DNA of 64,000 nucleotides from Parasegetibacter sp. NRK P23. GTDB lineage: Bacteria; Bacteroidota; Bacteroidia; Chitinophagales; Chitinophagaceae. The stretch lies in NCBI RefSeq assembly GCF_023721715.1, contig NZ_JAMDLG010000001.1, forward strand, positions 995,889 to 1,059,888. Reading direction: 5' to 3'. The translations under genes were made by a program, and so were the position numbers. The notes beneath the pieces are model-generated. The model saw nothing but the letters and a program-made list of their open reading frames with translations, was not told where the DNA came from and made no database searches. Every line of letters begins with the position of its first letter. Position 1 is the first letter of the stretch. Shown one piece after another: positions 42,995 through 52,695 of the stretch.

Positions 42995-45706
42995 CTAAAA
43001 TTTCACCCAATCTATATCCATACTCCCGGAAAGGCTCACTTCGCTTCCTTTTTTTATGGCCAGCCTTTGGAGTTCTTCAAAGGACAAACTTATTTCTGTC
43101 CAGCCAGATCCTCCTGTTATTTTTTCTATGCTTTTGCCATTCGCGGAAATTTTCAGCATAGCGCCTTCCCGGTTTCCTTTAATACGGACCACACATTTGT
43201 AAGCTGTATTCCTTTTTTCAGGAACCTCAAAGGTGATGCGGCCTCCATTCACACATTTCACAAAAGTGACAAAATCTGAAAAGTCATTGGCAGGTTTACC
43301 GTTTCTATCCGTCACAATTTTACCATTCGTTATTTCTTCTGAAGATTCCGCTTCAATCTTCAAATCAGGCGACCAAAAATAGGGATGCTCATATTGATGC
43401 CATTCATCTAACTGAGATATTACAGGATTTCCTGTTTCTTTTTCTTCCAGCAGGTACATGCTTCCCTGTCGTCTTATTTTAATCCTGTAAGTCTTATTGT
43501 CTAAATTAAAGGAGGCCACATCTTCAATCGGCGCATTTCCTTTAAGGTTTGAAGTTGGTTGAACAGCGCCGAAAATAAGGTATTTGGCTCCTAATTTCCG
43601 CACCATTACGAGATGCCCGTAATTGTCACTCAGGTTGTAAGGCAATGGCCTGTTTTCACCTACCAGCGCTCCTTTTTCCAGAAAATCGGAAAAATATGAA
43701 GCTACCGCTTGCGCATAAGATGGCATTACAGCCTGGTAAGCATACCCTCTGGGATCATAAGGACCAACGCCATCCGGCCATTTACCATTTTTGCCTGTAA
43801 CATTAAAATAGCCGGTATAAAAGAAATCAGCGCCAAGCATCACCATCGACTTCAGTAACCCCAGCCATTGAGCAGGTCGGATATTCTTTTCTTCATTACT
43901 CCAACCGGCAGCAACAAAAGGAGAAAAGAACTTCACCCCTAATTCAATTTCGCGTTTTCGTCCTTCCGCCACTCTGCCATATCCGTTTAACGGGCCGGAG
44001 GACATTCTCCAATTATCGGGTCTGGCAGGGTAGAATGAGGGTGTGGAACGCGGTGAGCCGTTCACGCTACTATTGGTGCGAATACGCATGGCGTAATCAG
44101 GCCAATAGCTGGGATTATAAGCGCTGACATTATAAAAACTAAAGATTAAATCTTTTTCAGATTGTCCGATTTCTCTTAAAATAGTTGCTTTATAAACAGA
44201 GTCGAACCTGTTTTGCATCCATCCGTTCAGCTGTTCATTTGTATATCCGTTTTTTATGCGAAACGCTTCAATGGCTGGATCCCTGTTCAGAAGTGAAGCA
44301 GGCCGCATGTGCCCGAACCACTCTCCATTTTCATTAATGGCACCGAACGGACGTTTAAGATGCTTTTTAAGTTGTTTAAGGTAGAAAGCGGCATTGAGAC
44401 CATCTTGTACGATAAAATCCTGCGGGGCGAGTGGGCTAAGCCATTTTTTACCAGACAGAATCACAGGTTGCCCGGAAGCATTCCGGATGTAGTATTTATT
44501 GGGAAGTGTCTGGCTAAGCACATTAGGCTTTGCGCCTGCAAGGCCAATATGAAGCGGTTTATTCTGAACGTGAAAAAGAATCGTGGCAACGGGAAGTGCC
44601 GCATTTTCATTTGCATGCGCTATCAATGCCTGAGCCACGCCGGTTGTATACCGGTTCATTGCGGCTATTGAATCAACTCTGAAACATGGTATTTCAAGAA
44701 AATAATTCCAATTCACTGCAAGTTCCCGGGAAATAGCCACAGCCTTAGCGGGTATTTGTTTACCAAATCCCTTGCCACCTGCACCCGGTAATTCTCTGCA
44801 CAGATAATTGATATCCATCCAGGGAAAGTTCCTGGGGAGAGGCTTGCTTTTACTATACCTTGGAAGGGGAAAAGAGCGTAGCTGTTCATAAGCCTGAATG
44901 GTGTAGTTCGGAAAGCCCGGGGCAAATTCCATTGGGTCTGGCTTACCCTCTCCCGCATCCTGTTGTTTACTAACCGCTTTTTGCAACGTATTACCGTTTA
45001 TTTCAAAGCTATATGACTTTCCCTGCAGGACTTCAAAATGGTGTTGCGCAATCAGGCGTGCATCCAGTACCTTATCATAAAACGCCAGTTCGTCAAGAGC
45101 TCCGTTGAACGTAAACCTATCGGGGGAATTCACAGAAAGTTGAACATAATGCTCGATTTTCTTATTGAGCAATGGTTGTGTCTGACCGTCAATCCATATA
45201 GTCAGCTGCCCTGTCTTGCTCATTACAAGTACTATATGATGCCATTCATTATTCGCCAGGTTGCTGTAACTGCCAATACCTGAACCATTCAAGTCAATTT
45301 TCCATTGTTCCTTTACAGGCTTTCCTTTTCTCACGGGGGTGTAATCAACTATAAATGCCCCCTGAATACACCTGAAACGAAAATCTACTGATGGGAATGT
45401 TGAAAAAGAAAAACTTTCTCCCTTAAAAAAAAATTCAATTGAAAAGTCCCCGAGAGGAGCATTCGTTTTTAGAATATTGGTGAGTATGATAGCGTTTCCC
45501 GAACCAAGCCATCCATTACCCTTTGCAGCGGCTCCTTTAATGGGAGCCGGCTTATAGTTGGTGACATTGACGATTTTACCGCCAACCTCATCTTTGGTTC
45601 CATCACCACGATCAAAAGTCCAATAACTGACTGGAGCCTGTGCATGTAAAGTCCTTATACTGCAAATGCACGCCCATAATCCTATCACCCATATTCTCCT
45701 ATTCAC
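42995..45706 (-). CDS. Secreted LamG-domain protein with a glycosidase-like middle and C-terminal carbohydrate-binding-like domain
   Basis: 903 residues. A signal peptide (WVIGLWACICSIRTLHAQA) is followed by a LamG/concanavalin-like domain (about 25-235), seen in SYWTFDRGDGTKDEVGGK and EWHHIVLVMSKTGQLTIWID. The middle (about 265-720) is rich in Trp, Tyr and acidic residues and reads like a TIM-barrel glycoside hydrolase, but no family could be assigned. The last 130 residues are beta-rich and resemble a carbohydrate-binding module. The start overlaps the preceding glycosyltransferase gene by 8 bp, so it is co-translated with polymer synthesis genes. It may trim, release or remodel the polysaccharide outside the inner membrane (inference). 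Confidence 0.75.
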   Translation of the reverse strand: MNRRIWVIGLWACICSIRTLHAQAPVSYWTFDRGDGTKDEVGGKIVNVTNYKPAPIKGAAAKGNGWLGSGNAIILTNILKTNAPLGDFSIEFFFKGESFSFSTFPSVDFRFRCIQGAFIVDYTPVRKGKPVKEQWKIDLNGSGIGSYSNLANNEWHHIVLVMSKTGQLTIWIDGQTQPLLNKKIEHYVQLSVNSPDRFTFNGALDELAFYDKVLDARLIAQHHFEVLQGKSYSFEINGNTLQKAVSKQQDAGEGKPDPMEFAPGFPNYTIQAYEQLRSFPLPRYSKSKPLPRNFPWMDINYLCRELPGAGGKGFGKQIPAKAVAISRELAVNWNYFLEIPCFRVDSIAAMNRYTTGVAQALIAHANENAALPVATILFHVQNKPLHIGLAGAKPNVLSQTLPNKYYIRNASGQPVILSGKKWLSPLAPQDFIVQDGLNAAFYLKQLKKHLKRPFGAINENGEWFGHMRPASLLNRDPAIEAFRIKNGYTNEQLNGWMQNRFDSVYKATILREIGQSEKDLIFSFYNVSAYNPSYWPDYAMRIRTNSSVNGSPRSTPSFYPARPDNWRMSSGPLNGYGRVAEGRKREIELGVKFFSPFVAAGWSNEEKNIRPAQWLGLLKSMVMLGADFFYTGYFNVTGKNGKWPDGVGPYDPRGYAYQAVMPSYAQAVASYFSDFLEKGALVGENRPLPYNLSDNYGHLVMVRKLGAKYLIFGAVQPTSNLKGNAPIEDVASFNLDNKTYRIKIRRQGSMYLLEEKETGNPVISQLDEWHQYEHPYFWSPDLKIEAESSEEITNGKIVTDRNGKPANDFSDFVTFVKCVNGGRITFEVPEKRNTAYKCVVRIKGNREGAMLKISANGKSIEKITGGSGWTEISLSFEELQRLAIKKGSEVSLSGSMDIDWVKF

Positions 45707-46853
45707 TGGTAAGATTTTTATCCAAGTTACTCAGCAGCATTTCCGCTATTCTTTCCCATTTAAATTCTTCTTGTACACGCTCAATACTGGCTACTTTCTT
45801 TTTTTTCAATTCCGCTTTTTCCAGTATCAATACTTTGTTGAAAACGGCTTCAAGGTCTTCTTCCAGCTTATCCGGCTGCAACAACCATCCGTTCCTGTCG
45901 TCGACCATTTTCCCAACGGCGCCAACATCGCTGGCTATGATGGCGCAGGCGCTTGCCATTCCTTCAAGAATTACATTTGGCATTCCTTCTGAAAAACTTG
46001 GGCAAACAAGCACATCAGCGTTTCGCAAAACATTTTTCAAAACCTCTGTATCTGTTACTGCGCCTACATACGAAACATTAGGAAGGTTCAATTTTCGGTG
46101 TTCAGGCACCGGCCCAACAAAAATGAAATGGAAGGGCGCTACCCGGTTATTGCGTTCTATTACGCGCGATAACTCTTCAATCCCCTTTCGCCGTTCATAC
46201 CTGCCAACAAAAACGAATTTCCGGATATCATTCACATCAGCATCTTCTTCTTTCGTAATCCAATCGCTATCGATGGCCGTGGGAATCTCTACGACCTTCC
46301 ACTCCGGCACATTAAGCTTTTCAGTAATAATATCCGTAATCTTTCCGCCGTAGGAAAAAACCAGGTCCGCACGCCTGTTCACATAACGGAAAAAAGGCCG
46401 TAACAATAAGTGTTGCAGCTTAACCCTTAAATTAGGGGCATACTGAAACATCTCATACCCATGCACTTTTAGCCCAACTTTTATTCCGTTCAGCTTCTTC
46501 TTCTGCCGTATGGTTTCCCATCCTGATAACCCTTTGGCGTAAACAAAATCCACCGCTGCGTTTTTGCTCAGCGCGTCCCATATTCTCTTGGAGTACAAGT
46601 AAGACGCAAGTATATAATGGCCTGGAAACCGAAATTTTACCCGCGGGTATGAAATTAAATGGGGATGTATAAACTTAACTTCCTCCTCCGAAAAAAGGTC
46701 TAACCTGATGTGATTATCAGCATTCTTTGAAGTATGGTACAGCTCAACATGAACACCACGTTTTGCAAGGTACTTAACCAGATAAAAGGAATGTTTCTGC
46801 ATTCCTCCGATAACGTTTGGATATATGCCATCCGTCAAAAGGGCTATCCTCAT
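45699..46853 (-). CDS. Glycosyltransferase family 4
   Basis: 384 residues. Start MRIALLTDGIYPNVIGGMQK and the donor-site block CPSFSEGMPNVILEGMASAC with KFVFVGRYERRKGIEELSRV give a firm GT4 assignment. It retains a nucleotide-sugar donor and transfers with retention of configuration. It overlaps the FkbM gene by 4 bp upstream and the LamG protein gene by 8 bp downstream. The sugar is unknown. Confidence 0.9.
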   Translation of the reverse strand: MRIALLTDGIYPNVIGGMQKHSFYLVKYLAKRGVHVELYHTSKNADNHIRLDLFSEEEVKFIHPHLISYPRVKFRFPGHYILASYLYSKRIWDALSKNAAVDFVYAKGLSGWETIRQKKKLNGIKVGLKVHGYEMFQYAPNLRVKLQHLLLRPFFRYVNRRADLVFSYGGKITDIITEKLNVPEWKVVEIPTAIDSDWITKEEDADVNDIRKFVFVGRYERRKGIEELSRVIERNNRVAPFHFIFVGPVPEHRKLNLPNVSYVGAVTDTEVLKNVLRNADVLVCPSFSEGMPNVILEGMASACAIIASDVGAVGKMVDDRNGWLLQPDKLEEDLEAVFNKVLILEKAELKKKKVASIERVQEEFKWERIAEMLLSNLDKNLTSE

Positions 46854-47770
46854 AATTGGTTTTTCGTTCGGCCTGAGTCCGGTTCATTGCTGCCTTCGGC
46901 CCTGGCTAATATATTCCTGTGAATATCCGGCTGATAAGCCTGGATAGTAGCAATTTTAATAAACCCGGAACCTTGTTCTCCGTAAAGCAGGTAGCCGTGC
47001 TGATGAAAAAAATTGAATATTTCGTTCTGATTCAATTGCCCGTTTCCCATTTCGAGATAAATGGCAGGCTTATGTTTCCCTATAATCTGGTTTGCCCCTT
47101 GCAGAACAAAGTATTCAAAATTTTCAACGTCTATTTTTATAAACTCAATCGGCTGGCTGTTGCCTTCAAAGAAAGCATCCAATTTAACAATATCCACAAG
47201 ATGCTTCTCATGGGGTTCATGCTCATAATTCCTTACCAGAGAACCAGCGCCGCTGTTTCTTAATGGCAACTGAAGTTCAAGTTGGGACTGTTCATGCCCC
47301 ACCCCCTTATTCACGACCTTAACAATAGAGGTGAGTTGTGGGTTAAGCGCCAGATTAGCCATAAATCTGGAAAATACAATAGGATTAGGTTCAAAGGCTA
47401 CCACCTCCTTATTCCAGCCTTTATTTCTTATTGTTTGAGCCATTATCAACGAGAAATTTCCACAGTTCGCCCCTACGTCAAGAATCACCCCCGCATTTTC
47501 ACCGTCTTTTAGACAAGTTAACGCAGCGTTTACATGGGTATCCGTCCGGTCAACAAACAGTAACCATTGGGAAAAATCAGCAGGTGCAACAACAAAATTC
47601 ACACCATATCTTGTAATTGTTTTTTTATCGGCCGCATTGTAGAATGTTCTGTCTGGCAGTAGCTTTTGAAGGAGCCACCAGTGCGTTTTATGATGCAGAT
47701 CGGCGATATAATTATCCAAACCTGTTGAAACCAACATTTTTTTAATTAAGCGGGAAAGCTTTCTTTTCAT
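46850..47770 (-). CDS. FkbM-family methyltransferase
   Basis: 306 residues from MKRKLSRLIKK at 47770; a longer frame to 47833 would run into the preceding gene. The SAM-binding motif is VILDVGANCGNFSLIMAQ and the FkbM signature IEFIKIDVENFEYFVLQGA. FkbM-type enzymes O-methylate sugars or polyketides; here the partner genes point to methylation of a sugar in the polymer. Its stop overlaps the following glycosyltransferase start by 4 bp. Confidence 0.88.
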   Translation of the reverse strand: MKRKLSRLIKKMLVSTGLDNYIADLHHKTHWWLLQKLLPDRTFYNAADKKTITRYGVNFVVAPADFSQWLLFVDRTDTHVNAALTCLKDGENAGVILDVGANCGNFSLIMAQTIRNKGWNKEVVAFEPNPIVFSRFMANLALNPQLTSIVKVVNKGVGHEQSQLELQLPLRNSGAGSLVRNYEHEPHEKHLVDIVKLDAFFEGNSQPIEFIKIDVENFEYFVLQGANQIIGKHKPAIYLEMGNGQLNQNEIFNFFHQHGYLLYGEQGSGFIKIATIQAYQPDIHRNILARAEGSNEPDSGRTKNQL

Positions 47771-47811
47771 GAAATGGGTTTTTGGGTGGTGATGGTTTTT
47801 ATATGTAGTGC

Positions 47812-48999
47812 TTAAATCGCCGCAGACAAGCACCCCGCATAAACTTCAATCAATCTATCTACATGGCGTTGCGGAGTAAAATATGCATTCGCCCTTTCCC
47901 ATGCGTTGTATGCCAAACGCGCGTATTCATCCGGGGCATCAAGCAGTTTCTTTATTGCCGCTGTTAGTGCAGATGAAGACACCTCATTCAGCAGAAATCC
48001 ATTTTTCCCATCCTCAAGCCATGTTGACACCCCACCTGTATTGAATGCGATAACAGGCTTTGAATGCATCGCGGCCTCTATACCCACCAACCCGAAAGCT
48101 TCCGGATAAATTGAAGGAAACAAGACCGCATAAGCCTCCTTCATAAGAGCACTGATTTCGTCAGACGGCTTCCATTTAAGCACTTCCACCTTAGACCGGA
48201 CTTTATGCTGGTCAACGAAATCCTGTACATACCGGTATAGCGGGCCATCTCCAACAATTGTAAGCGTAACGGAACTTTCAGCCTGCAGAACAGGCAGCAT
48301 ACCCTGCATAAGTTCAAGTACGCCCTTATGTTTCAAAAGCCTTCCAACAAACAAAAAGTTCTTTCTCTCCCCTTTAAACTGAATAAAAGGTAGTTTAAAT
48401 TTCGTAAAATGGGGGTTACAAATAACTTTTTCCTCAGGCACCCCCCCTATAATAGCTTCATTGCGAATATATTCAGACATGGTTAACACCGCCGCATACT
48501 GTAAGGAAGCTTCTCTGGCTTCAAAAACCGTATTCAGGTATGCATCTAGCACATTAGCAGGTTTCCTGCTTCTCATACACTTTTCGGAATAAGCACGCCA
48601 GAAGCAATGTAAGCCGAACTTTTTTGTGCAGGGCACTCCCGAGACCGTCCAGAACTTACTATAACCCGGGCAAACCATTCTCGGCTCGTGCATTGTTCTC
48701 ACCGTCTTAAACCGGGAAAGAAAAAAACGCACCGCTGTTCTTTCAGACAATCCGTGAATATGAACCAGATCCACCACAATGCCTTTAAGCATCTTCTCCA
48801 ATGCGGCAACGAGTTCTTCTCCTCCATTACAATCCTGTTCTTCCCCTTGAAAATGCAAGCGGAAACCCGACTCCTTCCGTTCAATAATTAATAACTGATT
48901 CCTTATACCGCGGTCTTCCAGTTCAGCCATTACATCCCTTATATATACCTCACTCCCCCCTTTAATTCCCGGATTTTCATGCACACGTAACACTGTCAT
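47812..48999 (-). CDS. Glycosyltransferase family 4
   Basis: 395 residues. KNFLFVGRLLKHKGVLELMQ and the donor-site block PSIYPEAFGLVGIEAAMHSK are those of GT4. An unusual cysteine-rich insert lies near residues 110-145 (four Cys in about 30 residues, around MVCPGYSKF and CTKKFGLHCF), which is seen in a subgroup of these enzymes and may hold a metal or disulfides. It begins 1 bp before the next gene upstream ends its stop. The substrate is unknown. Confidence 0.9.
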   Translation of the reverse strand: MTVLRVHENPGIKGGSEVYIRDVMAELEDRGIRNQLLIIERKESGFRLHFQGEEQDCNGGEELVAALEKMLKGIVVDLVHIHGLSERTAVRFFLSRFKTVRTMHEPRMVCPGYSKFWTVSGVPCTKKFGLHCFWRAYSEKCMRSRKPANVLDAYLNTVFEAREASLQYAAVLTMSEYIRNEAIIGGVPEEKVICNPHFTKFKLPFIQFKGERKNFLFVGRLLKHKGVLELMQGMLPVLQAESSVTLTIVGDGPLYRYVQDFVDQHKVRSKVEVLKWKPSDEISALMKEAYAVLFPSIYPEAFGLVGIEAAMHSKPVIAFNTGGVSTWLEDGKNGFLLNEVSSSALTAAIKKLLDAPDEYARLAYNAWERANAYFTPQRHVDRLIEVYAGCLSAAI

Positions 49000-49000
49000 T

Positions 49001-50128
49001 TTATACGGATAGAATTTTTGAATGAATCTGGGAAAATATATGATGCCAGGTGAAATTGTTTTTTATGGTATCAAATATCTGGTCACCGTATTCCCGGATC
49101 AGTTCTTTTTCCGCCATTACATGCTCAAGGCGTTTACGGAAATCATCCGGGTCATTTTTTTTAAAAAACAAAACATCGGCATCGCTAAACCAGTGTTTAA
49201 GGTTGTAAAGGTCAGGTGCTATCACCAGGCATTTGCTTCCACCATACTCAAAAATTTTCATGAACGATGGGTATTCTTCTCCGCCAGGTATTACGCCCAC
49301 ATGCATTCGTTCAAGAAATGGTAATAACTGGCTCCTGTTTAAAAATCCATGGTTCACCACTTCAATTCCTTTTTCCACGCAGAAGGCTTCAAGTGCGTCC
49401 ATTTGTGAGCCTGCAAGGTTCAACCTTATTTTTGTTTTATCCTCAAGACTATTTAAACCATTCATCAGAAGTTCAGGATTATGATTTCCTTTCATCAGGT
49501 GGCCTATAAACACAATCTCTATCTTATGCGGTGGCATGGGCTTCTGCCTTGCAGCATAGTAAGAGAGAAACTCCTCTTCAATGCCATTTTCAATACTTAT
49601 CCAGTTTTCTTTTTTTAGTGAAAGAACTTTATGCCAGGAACCCACAATAAAAAGAAAATCCGCCTTGCTGAAAGCCAGTTGCTCCATTTTACGTACCACA
49701 CCGTTCAGGAACGAGGTATAAAACTTCCTGATCGCAAAATGGGGTGCTCCATTCAACTCATAAAAATGCTTTTTTCGCAGCAATTTTGAAACTATCAATC
49801 CGCTGAAGTTCAGGTATGCTGCGCGCTCATAAATAAAATCAGGGTTTTCCTTTTTCACATAGCGGTAAAGCTTCAGCAAATTTGAATGATTTGAGATGAA
49901 CGTCCTTATATCCCGTAACGCGCCCCAAAGTTTACTTTTTCTCCTTTTAGAAACATTGGACTTACTCCCATTTCCTGCAGAATAATTGTTTGAAGGAATG
50001 GAAGGGCTGTAAAGACTTACCTCAAAATACTTCGTCAACTCTTCCACCCCCACAGAAATATGCCGGAAAGCACCGGTAGTAGGCCTCATGCACCCCGCTT
50101 CGGTTACCAGATAAATACATTTTTTCAT
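49001..50128 (-). CDS. Glycosyltransferase, group 1 (GT4-like)
   Basis: 375 residues. The C-terminal half has IEIVFIGHLMKGNHNPELLM and VIPGGEEYPSFMKIFEYGGS, where MKIFEYGG replaces the usual E-x7-E donor motif of GT4; such KxxEY variants are common in group 1 transferases. The N-terminal half has FIYERAAYLNFSGLIVSKLL. It overlaps the GT56 gene by 4 bp. The linkage formed is unknown. Confidence 0.85.
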   Translation of the reverse strand: MKKCIYLVTEAGCMRPTTGAFRHISVGVEELTKYFEVSLYSPSIPSNNYSAGNGSKSNVSKRRKSKLWGALRDIRTFISNHSNLLKLYRYVKKENPDFIYERAAYLNFSGLIVSKLLRKKHFYELNGAPHFAIRKFYTSFLNGVVRKMEQLAFSKADFLFIVGSWHKVLSLKKENWISIENGIEEEFLSYYAARQKPMPPHKIEIVFIGHLMKGNHNPELLMNGLNSLEDKTKIRLNLAGSQMDALEAFCVEKGIEVVNHGFLNRSQLLPFLERMHVGVIPGGEEYPSFMKIFEYGGSKCLVIAPDLYNLKHWFSDADVLFFKKNDPDDFRKRLEHVMAEKELIREYGDQIFDTIKNNFTWHHIFSQIHSKILSV

Positions 50129-51249
50129 TGATATAATTCAGCTATCCCCTGAAGACTACGTTCAATTGAGAGGTTTTCTGTAATAATGTTTCTGTTTAAT
50201 ACAAATTCCTGTTGAGCCAGTTCTTTGATATTGAGGATACTTTCCTGTTCCATCAATTTTGCCCCCCACCCCTGCAACGTTTTGTAAAGGTTATTTTGCT
50301 TGTTCATGATTACAGCCTTCCCCATGTAAAGTGCGGCCAGGACATTACCTCCCGCCTGTTGCCTTATATGGTTCATCCATACAATACCGCATGAATTCAT
50401 TTTCAAATGGTACTCGTTTAAAGACATAAACGCTGTTACCGCAACGAACCGATCTCCCAAACGCTCTTTGGCGTATGTCTGCAAACGCTCCGCGTAAGCT
50501 GCATCTCCATAAGAAAGCGGCACAAATACCTCTCCTTCAAAATGCTTTGACAAAAAATCTATGGCATCAAAATGGTTGTTCGTGTCGGTCGCGGAATTAC
50601 CAAGCCATAATTTAGTGTAATCGTTTCGGACAACGGGTACATGCTCAAGCCCCATCTGATTCGCGGTAAAGTAGGAATAATACACCCATTTCATGTGCGG
50701 ATTAATAAACCGCAACATTTCATAATCGTATTGCACCCAGGTAGCGCAAGTATCAACGCGACGGATTATAGCCCTCGCTTCGCGTTCAGCCAAAACTGCC
50801 TTGTACAAAGCGAATCCTCCCCTGTATAGCCTTCTTAGAACGCCCACATTCTTTAATTTCCCGGCCCGCTGTTGTTTCCATGTTAGCGGCTGATACCATC
50901 TTCTTCGTACATGGGTAAAACGATATCCATCCGCACCCCAAAACATCCAGATGAGTTCCTGCTCTTTTTTAAGGTGTCCGACTAAAACTTTTACATCAGG
51001 CATGAGAAAACTGTGCAGTACAATTTTCCTGTACGACCTGATCTGTTTTTTCAGTACCCTAAGACTGCTTTTTGTGGAAACTACCCTTTTTGCTGATTGA
51101 TACTTAACATATTTTAAAGCGTTGTCTGTTGAAGCAGATAAAATCCAATAATCACTTTTCCCTGGCGCCACTGTTTCCGACTGTTCAATGAAATAGTCGA
51201 TAAACTTGTCATCCGGCATCAGGTGAAGAATGCTTTTTTCTCCGGCCAT
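50125..51249 (-). CDS. Fuc4NAc transferase-like protein (GT56, WecF family)
   Basis: 374 residues. The start ILHLMPDDKFIDYFIEQ, the WMFWGADGY segment and the NSCGIVWMNHIRQQAGGNVL block match the GT56 family, whose known member WecF adds 4-acetamido-4,6-dideoxygalactose (Fuc4NAc) from dTDP-Fuc4NAc to a lipid-linked disaccharide in enterobacterial common antigen. The aminotransferase that makes dTDP-Fuc4N is encoded two genes upstream, which supports this donor. The first 41 bp lie inside the end of the flippase gene; the conserved HLMPDDKF begins at residue 9, so the start cannot be moved past the overlap. Confidence 0.85.
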   Translation of the reverse strand: MAGEKSILHLMPDDKFIDYFIEQSETVAPGKSDYWILSASTDNALKYVKYQSAKRVVSTKSSLRVLKKQIRSYRKIVLHSFLMPDVKVLVGHLKKEQELIWMFWGADGYRFTHVRRRWYQPLTWKQQRAGKLKNVGVLRRLYRGGFALYKAVLAEREARAIIRRVDTCATWVQYDYEMLRFINPHMKWVYYSYFTANQMGLEHVPVVRNDYTKLWLGNSATDTNNHFDAIDFLSKHFEGEVFVPLSYGDAAYAERLQTYAKERLGDRFVAVTAFMSLNEYHLKMNSCGIVWMNHIRQQAGGNVLAALYMGKAVIMNKQNNLYKTLQGWGAKLMEQESILNIKELAQQEFVLNRNIITENLSIERSLQGIAELYQ

Positions 51250-52693
51250 ATATGTTGTTTCGAATAATACTTAATCCTGAACTCCTGCACCATGAAAGCG
51301 CTAAAACGTAAAGCAAGAAGGCTACAACACATACCGCCAGTTGCTTCAAAACTAAAATCAGCGATAAAGCACTATCCCCCGTCCAAAAATATTTTCCTCC
51401 AATAAGTGTAAAGAGAAATATTAGCGCGCCAAGCGTTTCTTTTTTAAAACAACCTAAAAAGGACCATAGCGATGCGCCAAGTACTCTTGCCACAAAAAAA
51501 GTTTCCATTACAAATGAGGCCATGCTGGAAAATAAATATCCCCATGCCATACCAACCAATCCGCCTTTAACAAGACCAATAACAATTCCTGCTATCATCA
51601 CGGCTTTGGCTACCAGCCCTACTTTCATCATTAATAACGTTTTTCCTTTTGCAGAAAAAACAGCGCCGGACAGCGTGCCAATTGACTGAAGCGCTCCAAG
51701 CAGACAAAGCACCCTGAATATGGGCACAACATCCAACCACCCCTTTCCATACACTACCAAAATGACTTCTTGCGCATAAACACCGAGGAACGCCATAAGC
51801 GGAAAGCAGATTGCAGCAATCAGCGCTACCAATTTCTGGTATTGGTCACGAATCTTTTGTTCATCTTCCTGTATAAGAGAGAACGACGGGAACATCACTC
51901 TTGAAAGCGTCCCCGAAATCTGCCGAACCGGCAGCAACATAAGTGTGTATGCCCTGGTGTAAAGCCCCAGCGCTGTGGAGCCGAGCATTCTTCCCACCAA
52001 AAGATTATCAATGTTCCTCACCCAGTAGTTAATGGAACTGTCTCCAAGTAAGGGCAGCGCGAACTTCAGGTGCGATTTCAGTAAGGATATCCTAAAAACA
52101 AGAGAAGGTCGCCAGGTAATCATCCGGAAGCCTATAAAAATATTGATGAGGGTAGTTACGAAACTTTGCGCGACCAAAGCCCATACTCCTGCTCCTTTAA
52201 AAGCGAGTGCAATACCAACAACTCCTCCGACTAAGACAGCTCCCAGGTTCCGGAAAAAGAAACTTTTAAAGTCGAGTGTTTTTCGTATTAATATGTCGGG
52301 TACAATTCCGAATGAGCTAAGGGCAAAATTCAATGCCAGCACAGCTGTAAGCACTACCAACTTGCTTTCCCCAAAAAAAACCGCGAGCAGTGGTGATACC
52401 AAAGCCAATACAATGGCAAGCGCAAAGCCCGCCATTACATTGAACCAGAATATGGTAGACACTTCCGCATCCGTAATCTCCCTTCTTTGGATGATACTGG
52501 CTCCTAATCCTGCATCCTTCATCACCTGAAGAAATCCGATTACAACTGTAGCCATACCCAGCAAGCCGTATTCCGAAGGGGTCAGTAACCGGGAAAGTAT
52601 TCCCGAAATAACAAGCACCACAATCTGCCGTACTACCTGATCGATCAAAGACCATTTGATCCCAGCCTTCGTTTTTATATTATGCTCACTCAA
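51209..52693 (-). CDS. wzx: Lipid-linked oligosaccharide flippase (Wzx/MOP family)
   Basis: 494 residues with about 14 membrane helices. The N-terminus KAGIKWSLIDQVVRQIVVLV with LLTPSEYGLLGMATVVIGF is diagnostic of the MOP exporter branch that includes WzxC and TuaB. It moves undecaprenyl-linked repeat units to the periplasmic side for the polymerase. It begins 2 bp after wecE and its 3' end overlaps the GT56 gene by 41 bp. Together with Wzy, Wza and Wzc it places the locus in the Wzx/Wzy-dependent class. Confidence 0.92.
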   Translation of the reverse strand: MSEHNIKTKAGIKWSLIDQVVRQIVVLVISGILSRLLTPSEYGLLGMATVVIGFLQVMKDAGLGASIIQRREITDAEVSTIFWFNVMAGFALAIVLALVSPLLAVFFGESKLVVLTAVLALNFALSSFGIVPDILIRKTLDFKSFFFRNLGAVLVGGVVGIALAFKGAGVWALVAQSFVTTLINIFIGFRMITWRPSLVFRISLLKSHLKFALPLLGDSSINYWVRNIDNLLVGRMLGSTALGLYTRAYTLMLLPVRQISGTLSRVMFPSFSLIQEDEQKIRDQYQKLVALIAAICFPLMAFLGVYAQEVILVVYGKGWLDVVPIFRVLCLLGALQSIGTLSGAVFSAKGKTLLMMKVGLVAKAVMIAGIVIGLVKGGLVGMAWGYLFSSMASFVMETFFVARVLGASLWSFLGCFKKETLGALIFLFTLIGGKYFWTGDSALSLILVLKQLAVCVVAFLLYVLALSWCRSSGLSIIRNNIYGRRKKHSSPDAG

Positions 52694-52695
52694 TC

